Positions 40,106 to 49,841 of a stretch of 64,000 nucleotides of DNA are shown here, piece after piece. Position numbers and translations under genes: made by a program. Origin of the DNA: Idiomarina ramblicola (GTDB taxonomy: Bacteria; Pseudomonadota; Gammaproteobacteria; Enterobacterales; Alteromonadaceae); contig NZ_PIQC01000003.1 of the NCBI RefSeq assembly GCF_003987255.1, forward strand, positions 124,001 through 188,000, read 5' to 3'. The notes beneath the pieces were generated by a model, which saw only the letters and a program-made list of their open reading frames with translations, was not told the DNA's origin and searched no databases. Every line of letters begins with the position of its first letter. Position 1 is the stretch's first letter.

Positions 40106-41119
40106 ATGGCCACAATTTATGAAGTTTCCAAACTCGCCGGGGTGTCCTTAGCAACCGTATCTCGAGTACTGAATAACAATACTCCCGTGCGCGAGGCGAC
40201 CCGTCTAAAAGTCATGGAAGCAGTGGATAAGCTGGGTTATCACCCGAACTCAGTTGCCCAGTCTTTAGCCTCTAAACGTTCCAACAGCATTGGCATTGTC
40301 GTTTCAGAGCTGAACGGCCCCTTTTTCGGTACTTTGTTAAGCGATATTGAAGCGGCCTTTCGCCGTGCCGGTAAACACGTCATTATTGCTGCCGGGCACA
40401 GCGATGAAAAACTCGAAAAAGAGAGTATTGAGTTTTTACAAAGCCGTAACTGCGATGCGCTGATACTGCACGTTGAAGCGGTTACCGACGAGTTTTTAAC
40501 CGAACTGGCCGCTAAAGACATCCCTTTTGTTTTGCTCAACCGTTTTGTCGATGGATTATCCGACCGTTGCGTCACACTCAATAACCAACATGGCGGCTAC
40601 CTTGCCACCAACTACCTGCTCAGCCATGGTCATCAACGTATTGGGTACATTTCCGGCCCCATGTGGAAACATGATGCCGAGCAACGTTATTTTGGACACT
40701 TACGGGCCCTGGCACAGCACAACGTTAACCCGCAAGAGCGATTATTTTACGAAGGCGATTACCACGAAGAAGGCGGCGCAGCAGGCCTGCACGCCTTATT
40801 GAAAGCAGACCCGGCTATCACCGCCGTTGTCTGCGCTAACGATGAAATGGCAGCAGGCGCCATAACATCGGCACGCGAGGCCGGTCTGTCGCTACCGGGT
40901 GATTTATCCATCGTGGGTTTTGATAACGTCAACTTTTCCCACTATATGTTCCCCAAGCTCACCACCGTAGACTACCCGATAGGCAGCATGGGCATGATGG
41001 CATCCCGGTGGGTCTTAAAAAACGTGTATCAGCAGAAGCTCGACGATATTCAGACCGTGTTTGAGCCACGCATTATCGAGCGGGAATCCGTGGCCCGGCC
41101 ACGCGTCACCGCGCAATAA
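40106..41119 (+). CDS. LacI-family transcriptional regulator of the glucan locus
   Basis: DNA-binding regulator of 337 aa. The N-terminal LacI helix-turn-helix (MATIYEVSKLAGVSLATVSR) and hinge helix (PNSVAQSLASKRSNSIGIVV) precede a periplasmic-binding-protein-like sensor domain (FVLLNRFVDG, AVVCANDEMAAGA, SIVGFDNV). Starts 1 nt after the symporter stop, thus in the same operon. It is the natural candidate to bind the two identical 14-bp operators; the effector is likely a beta-glucoside. The last 14 bp overlap the end of cysQ on the other strand. Confidence 0.92.
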   Translation: MATIYEVSKLAGVSLATVSRVLNNNTPVREATRLKVMEAVDKLGYHPNSVAQSLASKRSNSIGIVVSELNGPFFGTLLSDIEAAFRRAGKHVIIAAGHSDEKLEKESIEFLQSRNCDALILHVEAVTDEFLTELAAKDIPFVLLNRFVDGLSDRCVTLNNQHGGYLATNYLLSHGHQRIGYISGPMWKHDAEQRYFGHLRALAQHNVNPQERLFYEGDYHEEGGAAGLHALLKADPAITAVVCANDEMAAGAITSAREAGLSLPGDLSIVGFDNVNFSHYMFPKLTTVDYPIGSMGMMASRWVLKNVYQQKLDDIQTVFEPRIIERESVARPRVTAQ

Positions 41120-41840
41120 AATGGGGGTTGAGGTACGCTTCTTTTTGGTTATACAGCAGCGGCTCACCAGCAACCGTAATCACCTGCCCACCAGCGGCGC
41201 TTAGTACGGCATGAGCAGCCCCCGTGTCCCACTCGCAGGTTGGGCCTAAACGCGGGTAGATATCGGCTTTACCTTCAGCCACCAGGCAAATCTTCAACGA
41301 GCTGCCCATCGGCACCATTTCATAAGGTTTGCCTAACGCATCCAGCCAGTCGATGGTTTCCTGCGAAGGGTGAGAGCGAGAGCCCACAACACGCAGCGTG
41401 TCTGGCTCTTTGGTGGCGACCGAAATGGCTTTGCCATTTAAAAACGCGCCGCGGTCACGTTCGCCGGTATACATAGCATCCAGTACCGGCGCGTAAACCA
41501 CACCCATAATGGGTACACCCTTTTCAATTAAGGCAATGTTCACGGTAAATTCGCCATTACGTTTAATAAACTCTTTGGTGCCATCCAGCGGGTCAACCAG
41601 CCAGTAACGACACCAGTGCTTACGCTGCTCCCAGCTAATGTCTGACGACTCTTCCGAAATAATCGGGTACTGAGTGTCAAGCGCCCGCAAGCCGTCACAA
41701 ATAACATTGTGGGCGGCTAAATCCGCTTTGGTCAGCGGGCTGTCATCGCCCTTCTTCTGCACATCAAAGTCATCGCTTTGGTAAATGTCCATAATGGCCG
41801 CGCCTGCGTCGCGGGCAATGTTTTTTAATTCGTTAAGCAT
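41106..41840 (-). CDS. cysQ: 3'(2'),5'-bisphosphate nucleotidase
   Basis: Hydrolyses PAP, the by-product of PAPS-dependent sulfation, to AMP; Mg2+-dependent inositol-monophosphatase superfamily. The 244-aa protein shows [21 protein letters not shown] (metal and substrate Asp residues) and [12 protein letters not shown]. It overlaps cysC by 8 nt and follows it, so the pair is co-translated. Tail-to-tail overlap with the LacI gene leaves no room for a terminator. Confidence 0.93.
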   Translation of the reverse strand: MLNELKNIARDAGAAIMDIYQSDDFDVQKKGDDSPLTKADLAAHNVICDGLRALDTQYPIISEESSDISWEQRKHWCRYWLVDPLDGTKEFIKRNGEFTVNIALIEKGVPIMGVVYAPVLDAMYTGERDRGAFLNGKAISVATKEPDTLRVVGSRSHPSQETIDWLDALGKPYEMVPMGSSLKICLVAEGKADIYPRLGPTCEWDTGAAHAVLSAAGGQVITVAGEPLLYNQKEAYLNPHFIAR

Positions 41841-42441
41841 AAATAATCCCGTTATCCTTTAAATACTGCACCACTTGTTCAGCGGCTTGTTCAATGTCCA
41901 TTTCATCGGTTTTTAAATGCACTTCAGGCTGCTCTGGCGCCTCATAAGGCGACGAGATACCGGTAAAATGCGGAATATCACCGGCGCGTGCCTTTTTATA
42001 CAGACCTTTCGGATCACGCTGTTCGCAAATCTCTAACGGCGTATCCACAAACACTTCAATAAAACGTTCGCCTGTCAGTTCACGTGCCTGCGCACGGTCA
42101 GCAATAAAAGGCGAAATAAACGCCGTACCCACAATCAGGCCCGCGTCCAGAAACAGGCGGCTGACTTCGGTAATGCGGCGAATGTTTTCCACTCTGTCCG
42201 TATCGTTAAAACCCAGGTCTTTGTTCAAGCCATGGCGCACGTTATCGCCGTCCAGCAAATAGGTGTGGCAACCCCGTTCAAACAGTTTGCGATCAACCGC
42301 GTTAGCAATAGTCGACTTACCCGAGCCACTTAAGCCCGTGTACCACAGCAGTGCAGGTTGGTGTTTTTTCTGTGTGACGCGGTCATCATGCGTTACAGCG
42401 GCATCATGCCAGACAATGTTATCGACCATGGAATAGTTCAT
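41833..42441 (-). CDS. cysC: Adenylyl-sulfate kinase
   Basis: Phosphorylates APS to PAPS, the sulfate donor. The 202-aa protein has P-loop [14 protein letters not shown], the [15 protein letters not shown] strand, and the FISPF and [12 protein letters not shown] motifs. No cysDN is visible in the window. Start at 42441 or four codons later (ATG 42429) is equally possible; neither has a strong ribosome site. With cysQ it makes and recycles PAPS; two sulfotransferases lie in the window. Confidence 0.94.
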   Translation of the reverse strand: MNYSMVDNIVWHDAAVTHDDRVTQKKHQPALLWYTGLSGSGKSTIANAVDRKLFERGCHTYLLDGDNVRHGLNKDLGFNDTDRVENIRRITEVSRLFLDAGLIVGTAFISPFIADRAQARELTGERFIEVFVDTPLEICEQRDPKGLYKKARAGDIPHFTGISSPYEAPEQPEVHLKTDEMDIEQAAEQVVQYLKDNGIIYA

Positions 42442-42477
42442 TCAAAAAGTGATACCCAAATTGTACCGCAAAACAAA

Positions 42478-42514
42478 TAAAAAAACCGCACCCGGCAGAA
42501 GCCGGATGCGGTTT
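42478..42514 (-). terminator. Rho-independent terminator after the propeptide-like gene
   Basis: Stem AAAACCGCA-x-CCGGC (42482-42496) with GCCGG-x-TGCGGTTTT, tetraloop AGAA, one mismatch, and a long T-run on the minus strand. It separates the subtilase unit from cysC. Confidence 0.88.
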
Positions 42515-42530
42515 TGTTGTGTACTAACGT

Positions 42531-43019
42531 TTAAAGTGAGTGAGGTTTGCGAAGGTTTTCCACAATCTCAACTTTAATACTGTTAACACCGCTAACGCCG
42601 TGCATTTCATCACGCAATTTAAGCATGTTAGTGCCTTCAGGCGCTTTCAGCATAGCCAGGTTTAAGCGAGAGTAAACGCGCTCAACCGTCAAACCAAACT
42701 GAGACGCTAAAGCATCCGCATCAACGCCTTTGGTTAAAACAGTCACTACACCCGATACATAGGCTTCTTCACCAGTAATACGGTTAACCATCTCTGTACC
42801 GGCCAGCAGCACATCGCTGTCTTCCGCCTGCTGTTCAGCCGACTCTGGCAGCTTAGTGAAGCTATACTGTTGATAGTCACGTTTCGCATCCATTGCTGGT
42901 AACTGCTTAACAGCCGGTTGCTGTTGTTTTTTCATTGGTGCAGGAACTTCCTGCGCCGTGGCCGATACCGCAACTACGCCACTTACGGCCACCGCTAATA
43001 GTGCTTTCATTAAACTCAT
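42531..43019 (-). CDS. Secreted subtilase-propeptide-like protein (I9-type), stand-alone
   Basis: Exported protein of 162 aa. The second ATG (43019) is preferred because AGGAG is 8 nt upstream; an ATG two codons earlier has only 2 nt of spacing. Signal peptide about 1-23 (ending SATA-Q), then a low-complexity Gln/Pro/Lys stretch, then a domain (about 85-160) reading VSGVVTVLTKGVDADALASQ, FGLTVERVYSRLNLAMLKAP, EGTN and VNSIKVEIVEN. This matches the look of subtilisin propeptides, which fold and inhibit the protease. It begins 8 nt after the subtilase stop in the same operon, while that subtilase lacks such a domain. Inference: a trans-acting chaperone or inhibitor. Confidence 0.72.
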   Translation of the reverse strand: MSLMKALLAVAVSGVVAVSATAQEVPAPMKKQQQPAVKQLPAMDAKRDYQQYSFTKLPESAEQQAEDSDVLLAGTEMVNRITGEEAYVSGVVTVLTKGVDADALASQFGLTVERVYSRLNLAMLKAPEGTNMLKLRDEMHGVSGVNSIKVEIVENLRKPHSL

Positions 43020-43033
43020 ATTCATTGCTCCTA

Positions 43034-45232
43034 TTAATGACCGAACGCACGAACGCTAACGGCTTCAAAAACTGAAGGTACTGTGTTGTTAGATACTGGC
43101 AAACCACTAAGGTTCAAATCATCGCCATTGGTATCAACTAAACGTACCGTCCATTCGCCAGCCAGGCTTTCGCCATAAAAGGCATTTGCCAAAAACACTG
43201 TGTCTTCAAGAATGTACGGGCTACATTGACCTTCAGCACCGACAATAATTTCCTGGCGACCTGATAACAATTGAGTTGTAGTACCTGCAGGAGACGTTAC
43301 TTCAACCGCTAAGTCAGAACCTGCCGTGCTGTAGAAAGAACAGCCTGAACCGTTAAAGTCCGCATTACTCACTGTCAGTGAGAATTGCAAACCTTCCAGC
43401 GTCATGTCGTCTTCAACAGTAAAGCTGTAGCTTGCGCCTTCAGCATTGTTGTCAGGAACATCAACAGCTGTTTCAGGAGAAACGTCCATCCAGTCGGTTT
43501 CAATCAATTCAGCCATTGAACCGGCTTCCATTTCTTTTGCCATTGCAACCGCTGCGCCAGCATTCACACGACCAAAGCCGTATTTCAGGTTAAACGCGTA
43601 ACCCGCATCGTTTTCAATCCAGCCCGGGTCGGCAACAAATTCGCCACTGTTAACCTCTAAAACTACGCCTTCATCTTCAGCATCGACCTGATCAGCCGTG
43701 TTAGCCATAATGTGACGAATTTCGCGAGCACTCAGCGCTGGGTTAGCTGAACCAATCAAAGCAACAACACCAGTTGTGTTTGGCGCCGCCGAAGAGGTAC
43801 CGTTAAACGTACTGGTAAAGTTACATGATGGGTTTTCATCGTGACCCGGCGCATTAAAGTTTCTGAATGCTTCAAAGTAGCCCGGCGCTCCAGCTTGAGC
43901 GTCAATACCATCCTGAGAAGGGAAACTGCTGTAACCTTGCAAACAAGTGGACTGATCCGTCGTCACCATGGCCGGAGCAAACTCACCGTACTCACCTGCC
44001 GGTGCAGCAACAAAAATATTAGAGCCCGCAGTCGAGTAGCTGGTATGTCCGCCGTCAGAGTTAACCGCCGCAATGGTGGTTGTGTAGAAGTTTGCGTTTG
44101 ACGGGTCCATGTTACCGTTCAGACAAGTTAAGCCTGAGGTGACAGCACCGTTAATGTCGCAAAGTCCGGTTTGCCCGCCATTAAACGAGTTACCCGCCGA
44201 CTTAACGTTAATTGCGCCAAGACCGTTACGTAAGGCCGTTGCAACGTACTTTTCAAACGCTTCGTCAGTTGGGTAGGTATAAAGCGCAGCAGGGTAAGAA
44301 ATACCGTAGCTACGGTTGTAGGCAATAAGCGGGTCGCTCTCAGAAACACCGCTGCCCGGTAAACCGTGGCTTAAAGCAGAGTTCAATTCGTTTTGAGAAA
44401 CATTACCACCTAAGTAGTTAGCACCAAATACCTGCGCCTGTGGTGCAACACCACGGCCGCCCAGGTCGTTACCTGCTACTGCTGCAATCAAGCCAGCAAC
44501 CGACGTACCGTGATCACCGGTTTGAGATAACGTATTCGTCGGATCCATCTTATTGGTCGCATTTGGATCAAAGTTCAACGACATATTTGGCGCAATGTTA
44601 TCGCGCAAATCAGGGTGTTGAATTTCCAGACCAGAATCCACAACACCAACCATCATTCCCTGACCAAATGCACCCTGTGCATAAGCTTCAACAACATTCA
44701 TGTCTTCACCTGCAACATAAATGCTTTCGTCAAAGAAAGTAGCCAGTGCTTCTTCTTCAGTCCAACCGTAGTTGTTCACTAAAAAGTCTAAAGCTGCCTG
44801 GGTCTGAGTATAAGCTTTCTGACCGGTATTATTCAGGTGCCATTGCTGGTAAGCCAGCGGGTCACCTTTAATGGCAGAACCTTCAATAGTCACAGTTTCA
44901 GTAGTACTTAACTCACCATCACTAACTGTTACTTCAATTGTTGCCGTTTCGGCGCGCATTGGAGTGTAAGTAAACTCTCCGTTGCTGTTAATCTCTACAG
45001 TACCGGGGGCAGTACCATCTTCGGGTGCAACAACCGACGCAGAATAAGTGACTTCATCACCATTAGGATCAGTGGCGGTTACTTGACCGGTCATCGGTTC
45101 CCATTGGGTACCTTCAGCAGAAACCTCTGCCGAAACCGTTGGTGCGTAATTATCATCACTACCGCCACAGGCTGCTAAACCCATTACAACAGCAGCTGAT
45201 AATGCCGTTAATTTAAATTGTTTAATTGGCAT
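43034..45232 (-). CDS. Cell-surface S8 subtilisin-family protease (lipoprotein) with P domain
   Basis: Predicted surface-anchored serine protease of 732 aa. ATG 45232 has GAGGTT upstream and gives a lipobox (GLAAC). Residues about 28-115 form a cadherin/VCBS-like beta domain. The catalytic domain starts near 130 (AYQQWHLNNTGQ) with Asp in VVDSGLEIQHPDL (about 196), His in GDHGTSVAGLIA (about 239) and Ser in FNGTSSAAPNTTG (about 480). A C-terminal P/proprotein-convertase domain (about 605-732) follows. No I9 propeptide lies between signal and catalytic domain; a propeptide-like protein is encoded directly downstream. Triad intact. Substrate unknown. Confidence 0.92.
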   Translation of the reverse strand: MPIKQFKLTALSAAVVMGLAACGGSDDNYAPTVSAEVSAEGTQWEPMTGQVTATDPNGDEVTYSASVVAPEDGTAPGTVEINSNGEFTYTPMRAETATIEVTVSDGELSTTETVTIEGSAIKGDPLAYQQWHLNNTGQKAYTQTQAALDFLVNNYGWTEEEALATFFDESIYVAGEDMNVVEAYAQGAFGQGMMVGVVDSGLEIQHPDLRDNIAPNMSLNFDPNATNKMDPTNTLSQTGDHGTSVAGLIAAVAGNDLGGRGVAPQAQVFGANYLGGNVSQNELNSALSHGLPGSGVSESDPLIAYNRSYGISYPAALYTYPTDEAFEKYVATALRNGLGAINVKSAGNSFNGGQTGLCDINGAVTSGLTCLNGNMDPSNANFYTTTIAAVNSDGGHTSYSTAGSNIFVAAPAGEYGEFAPAMVTTDQSTCLQGYSSFPSQDGIDAQAGAPGYFEAFRNFNAPGHDENPSCNFTSTFNGTSSAAPNTTGVVALIGSANPALSAREIRHIMANTADQVDAEDEGVVLEVNSGEFVADPGWIENDAGYAFNLKYGFGRVNAGAAVAMAKEMEAGSMAELIETDWMDVSPETAVDVPDNNAEGASYSFTVEDDMTLEGLQFSLTVSNADFNGSGCSFYSTAGSDLAVEVTSPAGTTTQLLSGRQEIIVGAEGQCSPYILEDTVFLANAFYGESLAGEWTVRLVDTNGDDLNLSGLPVSNNTVPSVFEAVSVRAFGH

Positions 45233-45347
45233 TTTAACCTCATTTATTATTGTTCCCCTAAAAAGGAACAACACTATAACGAGGACGTTAAGATTATGTA
45301 AGCAGAAAATGTAACAAAGTATTAATAAAATTAACGAGCCAGTAACA

Positions 45348-47342
45348 CTATCTTTCGTCCCATTGTTCCATCAATGACTGACCCAAAGCCTCTTGCAGCG
45401 GTTGTAGCTGGGCTTCAAATTTCTGCCACTGACCAATACCTTTCGCGTTAATAGGTTGCCTCACTTGCTCAGAACTGGCGGTTTTGACTCGTCGCTCTGC
45501 TTTGTGAGACCGCAGGCATTGCGGTTCCAGCGGCAGATCCAAATAGTCAAACAGGGCCTTAATTTCGTCTTCGGGGTTTTCCACCAGCTGCTCATGTATC
45601 ACCGTATGGATGCTGCCGGGATAAACCTTATTCCAGTGCGCCATCAAATCCACATAGTCACGGTAATACTCCGCCAGCATATCCAGCCCATAACTAAACT
45701 CCTGCCCTTCAGCGAATAACTGCTTGTAGGCGCTAAAGCAGCAGTCCATGGGGTTACGCCGGGCGTCAATGATCTTCGCATGGGGAAGCAACGTTTTAAT
45801 TAACCCAATATGACGAAAGTTGTTCGGCATTTTATCGGTAAAGAACAGCGCGCCCGACCGGTAAATTTCCGTTTCAGCTAAATAGCGTTCACCAAGCTGC
45901 ATGAGCTTTTCCGGCGTTAACTCATCCAGTACAGACGGGTATTTCGGTGTGTCTGCCTGAACCTGACGACCATTCAGGGAGTGCGCAATAGCCGGAATGT
46001 TCGGCAGCTCTGAGGTTCCTTCTACGGCCGAGTGCGATGCCAGTATTTGCTCCACCAGAGTAGACCCCGCGCGAGGCAGCCCCACAATAAATATGGGGGT
46101 TACGTTTGAGTTAACCGAGACTTCCGGCAACGCCTTCACTTTCTGCTCGGTAAAATACTCACGTTGTGCCGCAATGCGCTGCGCCAGAACGTCAGGTTTA
46201 AAATGACTGGTGCCGCGTTTCAGTTCATTGCCCTGCTGGTAGTAGTCGAAGCTCTTGCTGTGCTCACCGTGCTGTTCAAAGGCTTTACCCAGAGCAAAGC
46301 AAAAATGTATGCGGTCATTTAAATGCGTTCTCGAGTCTTGCGCTGCGCGTTCCATCACCGCTATTTCGTTGTCGCTAAACTTGTACGTTTTCAGGTTAGC
46401 CAAACTCCAGTAAGCGTCGCCAAAATCCGGACGCTCCTGACATGCGCTTTGATAACTCTGTATCGCATCCTGCTGCTGGCCAATGGCTTTTAATAAATGA
46501 CCTTTGGCAACATGGATACCGGCAATATCGTCGTTCATTTGCTCATTAATCAGCTCGTCATACAACGTCAGGGCTTGTTCGTCGTAGTCTAAAGCGGCCG
46601 ATAAATTGGCAAACAGCGCTTTGTACAGTGGGTTACCCGGCTCTTTCTCAAACAGCTCTTTGGCGTGCTTGTAAGCCTCACTGTGTTTCTGTCGGCGCTG
46701 CAACACTTTAATGTAATCAAATTTGGCTAAATCGTAATTCGGCTCTAATACCAGCACGCTTTCTAAAAGGAACTCGGCATCGTTCAATACATCCAGTTGG
46801 GCGCCAATATTTGCCAGCGTTCGCATGGCTTCAACATGATGCGGGTTACGCTGTAAGAACGCCCGGCAAATCTTTTCGGCTTTGTAGTACTTGCCTTCAT
46901 GGTACAGGTTCAAGGCCGCTAAAATCTGCTTGGGCTGGCGCAACAAAAAGTTCGCTTGTTGCTGGTTCCGTTCCGCCTGATCTGCGTTATTTCTGCTCGC
47001 TTCCAGCTTTGCGGCCGAAGCCCAGCTGGCGTGCAACGCGGGGTTAAGACGAATGGCCTGATAATAACTCTGCAGGGCTTCGCTCGTTTTTCCTTGTGCC
47101 TTTTGGGTATGTGCAAGCTCCTGAAACGCCCGCCCGTATTCGGGCCATTCCGTTAATAACGAAGACAGCGTTTCAGCAGCTTGCTCAAGCCGATTTAAAT
47201 AGCGATACGCAACCGCCTCATAATACAGTGACTCTTTATAGGCGTCACCGGACAAGGTATCACGCTCCTGCTGCAACAGTTCAAGCGCCTGGTCAAACTG
47301 ACTCTGAGCTAACAGTTTCTTTATATGCTCCATAACAACCAA
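45348..47342 (-). CDS. TPR-repeat sulfotransferase
   Basis: Protein of 664 aa with N-terminal tetratricopeptide repeats (about 1-330, helical pairs such as AVAYRYLNRLEQAAETLSSL and GHLLKAIGQQQDAIQSYQSA) and a C-terminal PAPS-dependent sulfotransferase domain: PIFIVGLPRAGSTLVEQIL is the 5'-phosphosulfate loop (about residue 425) and IIDARRNPMDCCFSAYKQLF the 3'-phosphate loop. No signal peptide, so it acts in the cytoplasm. The start may be TTG 47342 (GAGGA 4 nt upstream) or ATG 47333. TPR-sulfotransferases of this build can modify peptides or proteins; the acceptor is unknown. Neighbours: TBDR, subtilase, and cysC/cysQ for PAPS. Confidence 0.88.
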   Translation of the reverse strand: MVVMEHIKKLLAQSQFDQALELLQQERDTLSGDAYKESLYYEAVAYRYLNRLEQAAETLSSLLTEWPEYGRAFQELAHTQKAQGKTSEALQSYYQAIRLNPALHASWASAAKLEASRNNADQAERNQQQANFLLRQPKQILAALNLYHEGKYYKAEKICRAFLQRNPHHVEAMRTLANIGAQLDVLNDAEFLLESVLVLEPNYDLAKFDYIKVLQRRQKHSEAYKHAKELFEKEPGNPLYKALFANLSAALDYDEQALTLYDELINEQMNDDIAGIHVAKGHLLKAIGQQQDAIQSYQSACQERPDFGDAYWSLANLKTYKFSDNEIAVMERAAQDSRTHLNDRIHFCFALGKAFEQHGEHSKSFDYYQQGNELKRGTSHFKPDVLAQRIAAQREYFTEQKVKALPEVSVNSNVTPIFIVGLPRAGSTLVEQILASHSAVEGTSELPNIPAIAHSLNGRQVQADTPKYPSVLDELTPEKLMQLGERYLAETEIYRSGALFFTDKMPNNFRHIGLIKTLLPHAKIIDARRNPMDCCFSAYKQLFAEGQEFSYGLDMLAEYYRDYVDLMAHWNKVYPGSIHTVIHEQLVENPEDEIKALFDYLDLPLEPQCLRSHKAERRVKTASSEQVRQPINAKGIGQWQKFEAQLQPLQEALGQSLMEQWDER

Positions 47343-47361
47343 TAGTTCCTCACCATTAAAA

Positions 47362-47384
47362 AAGGGGCCAAATGAAGGCCCCTT
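47362..47384 (-). terminator. Rho-independent terminator after the TBDR
   Basis: AAGGGGCC (47362-47369) pairs with GGCCCCTT (47377-47384), loop AAATGAA, followed by a T-run on the minus strand. It ends the TBDR transcript 16 nt past the stop. Confidence 0.88.
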
Positions 47385-47399
47385 GTTCAGACTCTCTTA

Positions 47400-49841
47400 T
47401 CAATAAAAGTCGTAAGATACTGACAAGCCAATTGACCGAGGACGATTGGTTGTCGTTCTCAAGATATCGTCTTGCGTATTGGTATACAACTCAGCACGCT
47501 CGTCGGTGATGTTTTTAATGTAAAGCTTAACGCTCCACTGATCTTTCATCACACCCACTGACGCATTGCCAATGTTGTACGACTCCTGCTTACCGCCGGC
47601 CTGCTCAACTTCAGCAGCCACCAGTGACGGGTACGTCTCGCCTGCGTATATCCAGCCAACTTGAGCAAAGGCATCCCAGTTATTTTCAAGTGTCCAGGTA
47701 TAACGGCCGCGCAGGTTACCCTGTACCTTCGGTGTTAATGGCAGTTCAGAGCCAATCGGCAAGGTACGGACAATGCCCTGACCCGTGCGAGTCAATTCGG
47801 TATCGTTATACGACAAGGCACCACTGAAGGTAAAGTTGTCGGTCATACGCCAGGTGAAGTCTGTTTCCAGACCGCGAATTTCTGAATCCGCTGCGTTATC
47901 AACAAAGGTCAGAATAGAAATGTCGGTATCTAAACGACTAATCTGCATGTCGTTCCACTCAACAAAGTACGCATTCGCGTTCCAGCGCAATGAGTTGTCC
48001 AGCAGTAGTGACTTCCAACCAAACTCGTAGTTAACCACTTCGTCTGACTCGTAAACGGTGTTAACCGATTCGCCGGCATCGTTGGTCGCACCACCAGCGC
48101 GGTTAAAGCCGCCCGGGCGGAAACCTTCAGAGTAAGTCGCGAAGAACAACACGTCCGGCGTATATTGATAGCTGACGGTAAACTTCGGAATCACGTCGTC
48201 CTGTTCAAGCGGCTGGTCCGTGTGACCTGCGGTTGAATTATAGTCACGTCCGGCATCGCCGTCGGTACCTTTTGACGCAAAGCTCGACTGACCATAAAAG
48301 TCAGATTCCATGTCATACCAACGCAGACCAATTGTGGCAGACCACTGCTCGGTGAAGTCATAAGTAAACTCACCAAAAGCCGCAATTTGTTCTTCAGTAC
48401 GCGTAATGTCGTTGAAGAAACCGACACGCGGTGGACGCGTATTCGGGTTATTAGCGTATACGCCTTCCATTGGTGCGTTCGGCACAAAACCTAACTCTTC
48501 AGGGTTTGAGAAGTAGAGGTAATCGTCCTGCGTGTTAATTTCAAAGTCATCGTAGAACACACCGGCAGTAATACGCGCGTTGTCAGAGAAGTCATAGTTA
48601 ATACGAGCTTCCTGAGTGAAACGCGTGTGTTCCTGATAGCCTTTAAAGCCTTTGGTTGGGTCAACACAATTTTCCGCCATGCCGTCATCACCGTAGTTAC
48701 AGGTGTAATAGACGATGAAGGTGCCCGAGGTGTTGTAACCCGTATAATCAACTGACTGTTCAATTTCACGGTCCAGGTAGCCACCGGTGTACAGCACTTC
48801 CAGTGCACCCAAACGACCATCTAATGTCCAGGTCGTCAGATCAAAACTGTCTTCCAGCTCATCCGGATAATAACGTTCAACGTCTAAATCGCCCACATCC
48901 GGGTCATAGTCGAACACACCGTCAGCGCCAAGGTCCTGAGCCTGATGTTGTACCAACAATTCCCAATTGTTGTTAATCAGGTACTTAGCACTCAGGCGGA
49001 AGCCTTTGTAGTAGCTGTCGTTAAAGTCTTCTTCCGCCAGAGGGGTGTTAAACGCACTGGTGAATTCGGTGCCGTCATCAACCAGGGCTTCCATGGACGG
49101 ATCCATAGGCCGGTAATTCGGGTTGTTCGGGTCAATAGAGAATTCACCCGCGACATTGTCGATGTAACCGCCACGGTTAACGTTATAAAACGCACCACGA
49201 ACGGCTAAATCATCGGTCACCGGAATATTAATATAGCCCTCTGAAGAGCTGCTCATTTCACCTTCGGCCATGGTTTCAAAGCCGGTGGTGAAACCCGCCT
49301 CAAAAGCGCCTAAAACGGGCTTTTTGGTAATGTAGCGAATGGTACCTGCTTGCGAGCTTGCGCCAAACAGTGTGCCTTGCGGTCCGGGTAACACCTCAAT
49401 ACGCTGCAAGTCGGTTGCGTAAACATCAAGGTTACGCCCGGGAGCCGTTACCGGCTGCTCATCAACATATAAAGCAACGTTCGGCATGGTGCCCTGTGCA
49501 CCTGACAGCATGACAGTAATTGGCTGAATGGACATACCACGAATAAATACGTCGTTCTGTCCTGGCCCACGGCCACTCGAAGTAACATTCGGTACATACT
49601 GCGCGTAGTCGTCAAAGTTGCCGATATTTTGTTCTTTTAAATCGCGGGAACTTAACGCTTGCACGGCGGTTGGAGTTTGCTGGATATTTGTCGTACGCTT
49701 GGTAGCGGTGACATTGATGGTTTCAATTTGCTTAGATGTTTCTGCTTCCTCTTGCTGCGCGGTTTGTTCTTGCGCAACTACTGACGAAGAAGCAGCTAAT
49801 GCTATAAAGATAGCAGAGCTCAACTTATTATACTTAAACAT
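47400..49841 (-). CDS. TonB-dependent receptor, siderophore/cofactor-like build
   Basis: Outer-membrane TBDR of 813 aa. ATG 49841 (GGGAG upstream) gives a signal peptide MFKYNKLSSAIFIALAASSS ending VVA-Q. TonB box-like ETINVTATKRTTNIQQTPTA, plug with GRGPGQNDVFIRGMSIQPIT and RIEVLPGPQGTLFGASSQAG, barrel ending LSVSYDFY. It resembles the large Sphingomonad/Alteromonadales class of TBDRs with many possible substrates. Located immediately upstream of the TPR-sulfotransferase and the subtilase but separated from the former by a terminator. Ligand not inferable. Confidence 0.9.
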   Translation of the reverse strand: MFKYNKLSSAIFIALAASSSVVAQEQTAQQEEAETSKQIETINVTATKRTTNIQQTPTAVQALSSRDLKEQNIGNFDDYAQYVPNVTSSGRGPGQNDVFIRGMSIQPITVMLSGAQGTMPNVALYVDEQPVTAPGRNLDVYATDLQRIEVLPGPQGTLFGASSQAGTIRYITKKPVLGAFEAGFTTGFETMAEGEMSSSSEGYINIPVTDDLAVRGAFYNVNRGGYIDNVAGEFSIDPNNPNYRPMDPSMEALVDDGTEFTSAFNTPLAEEDFNDSYYKGFRLSAKYLINNNWELLVQHQAQDLGADGVFDYDPDVGDLDVERYYPDELEDSFDLTTWTLDGRLGALEVLYTGGYLDREIEQSVDYTGYNTSGTFIVYYTCNYGDDGMAENCVDPTKGFKGYQEHTRFTQEARINYDFSDNARITAGVFYDDFEINTQDDYLYFSNPEELGFVPNAPMEGVYANNPNTRPPRVGFFNDITRTEEQIAAFGEFTYDFTEQWSATIGLRWYDMESDFYGQSSFASKGTDGDAGRDYNSTAGHTDQPLEQDDVIPKFTVSYQYTPDVLFFATYSEGFRPGGFNRAGGATNDAGESVNTVYESDEVVNYEFGWKSLLLDNSLRWNANAYFVEWNDMQISRLDTDISILTFVDNAADSEIRGLETDFTWRMTDNFTFSGALSYNDTELTRTGQGIVRTLPIGSELPLTPKVQGNLRGRYTWTLENNWDAFAQVGWIYAGETYPSLVAAEVEQAGGKQESYNIGNASVGVMKDQWSVKLYIKNITDERAELYTNTQDDILRTTTNRPRSIGLSVSYDFY

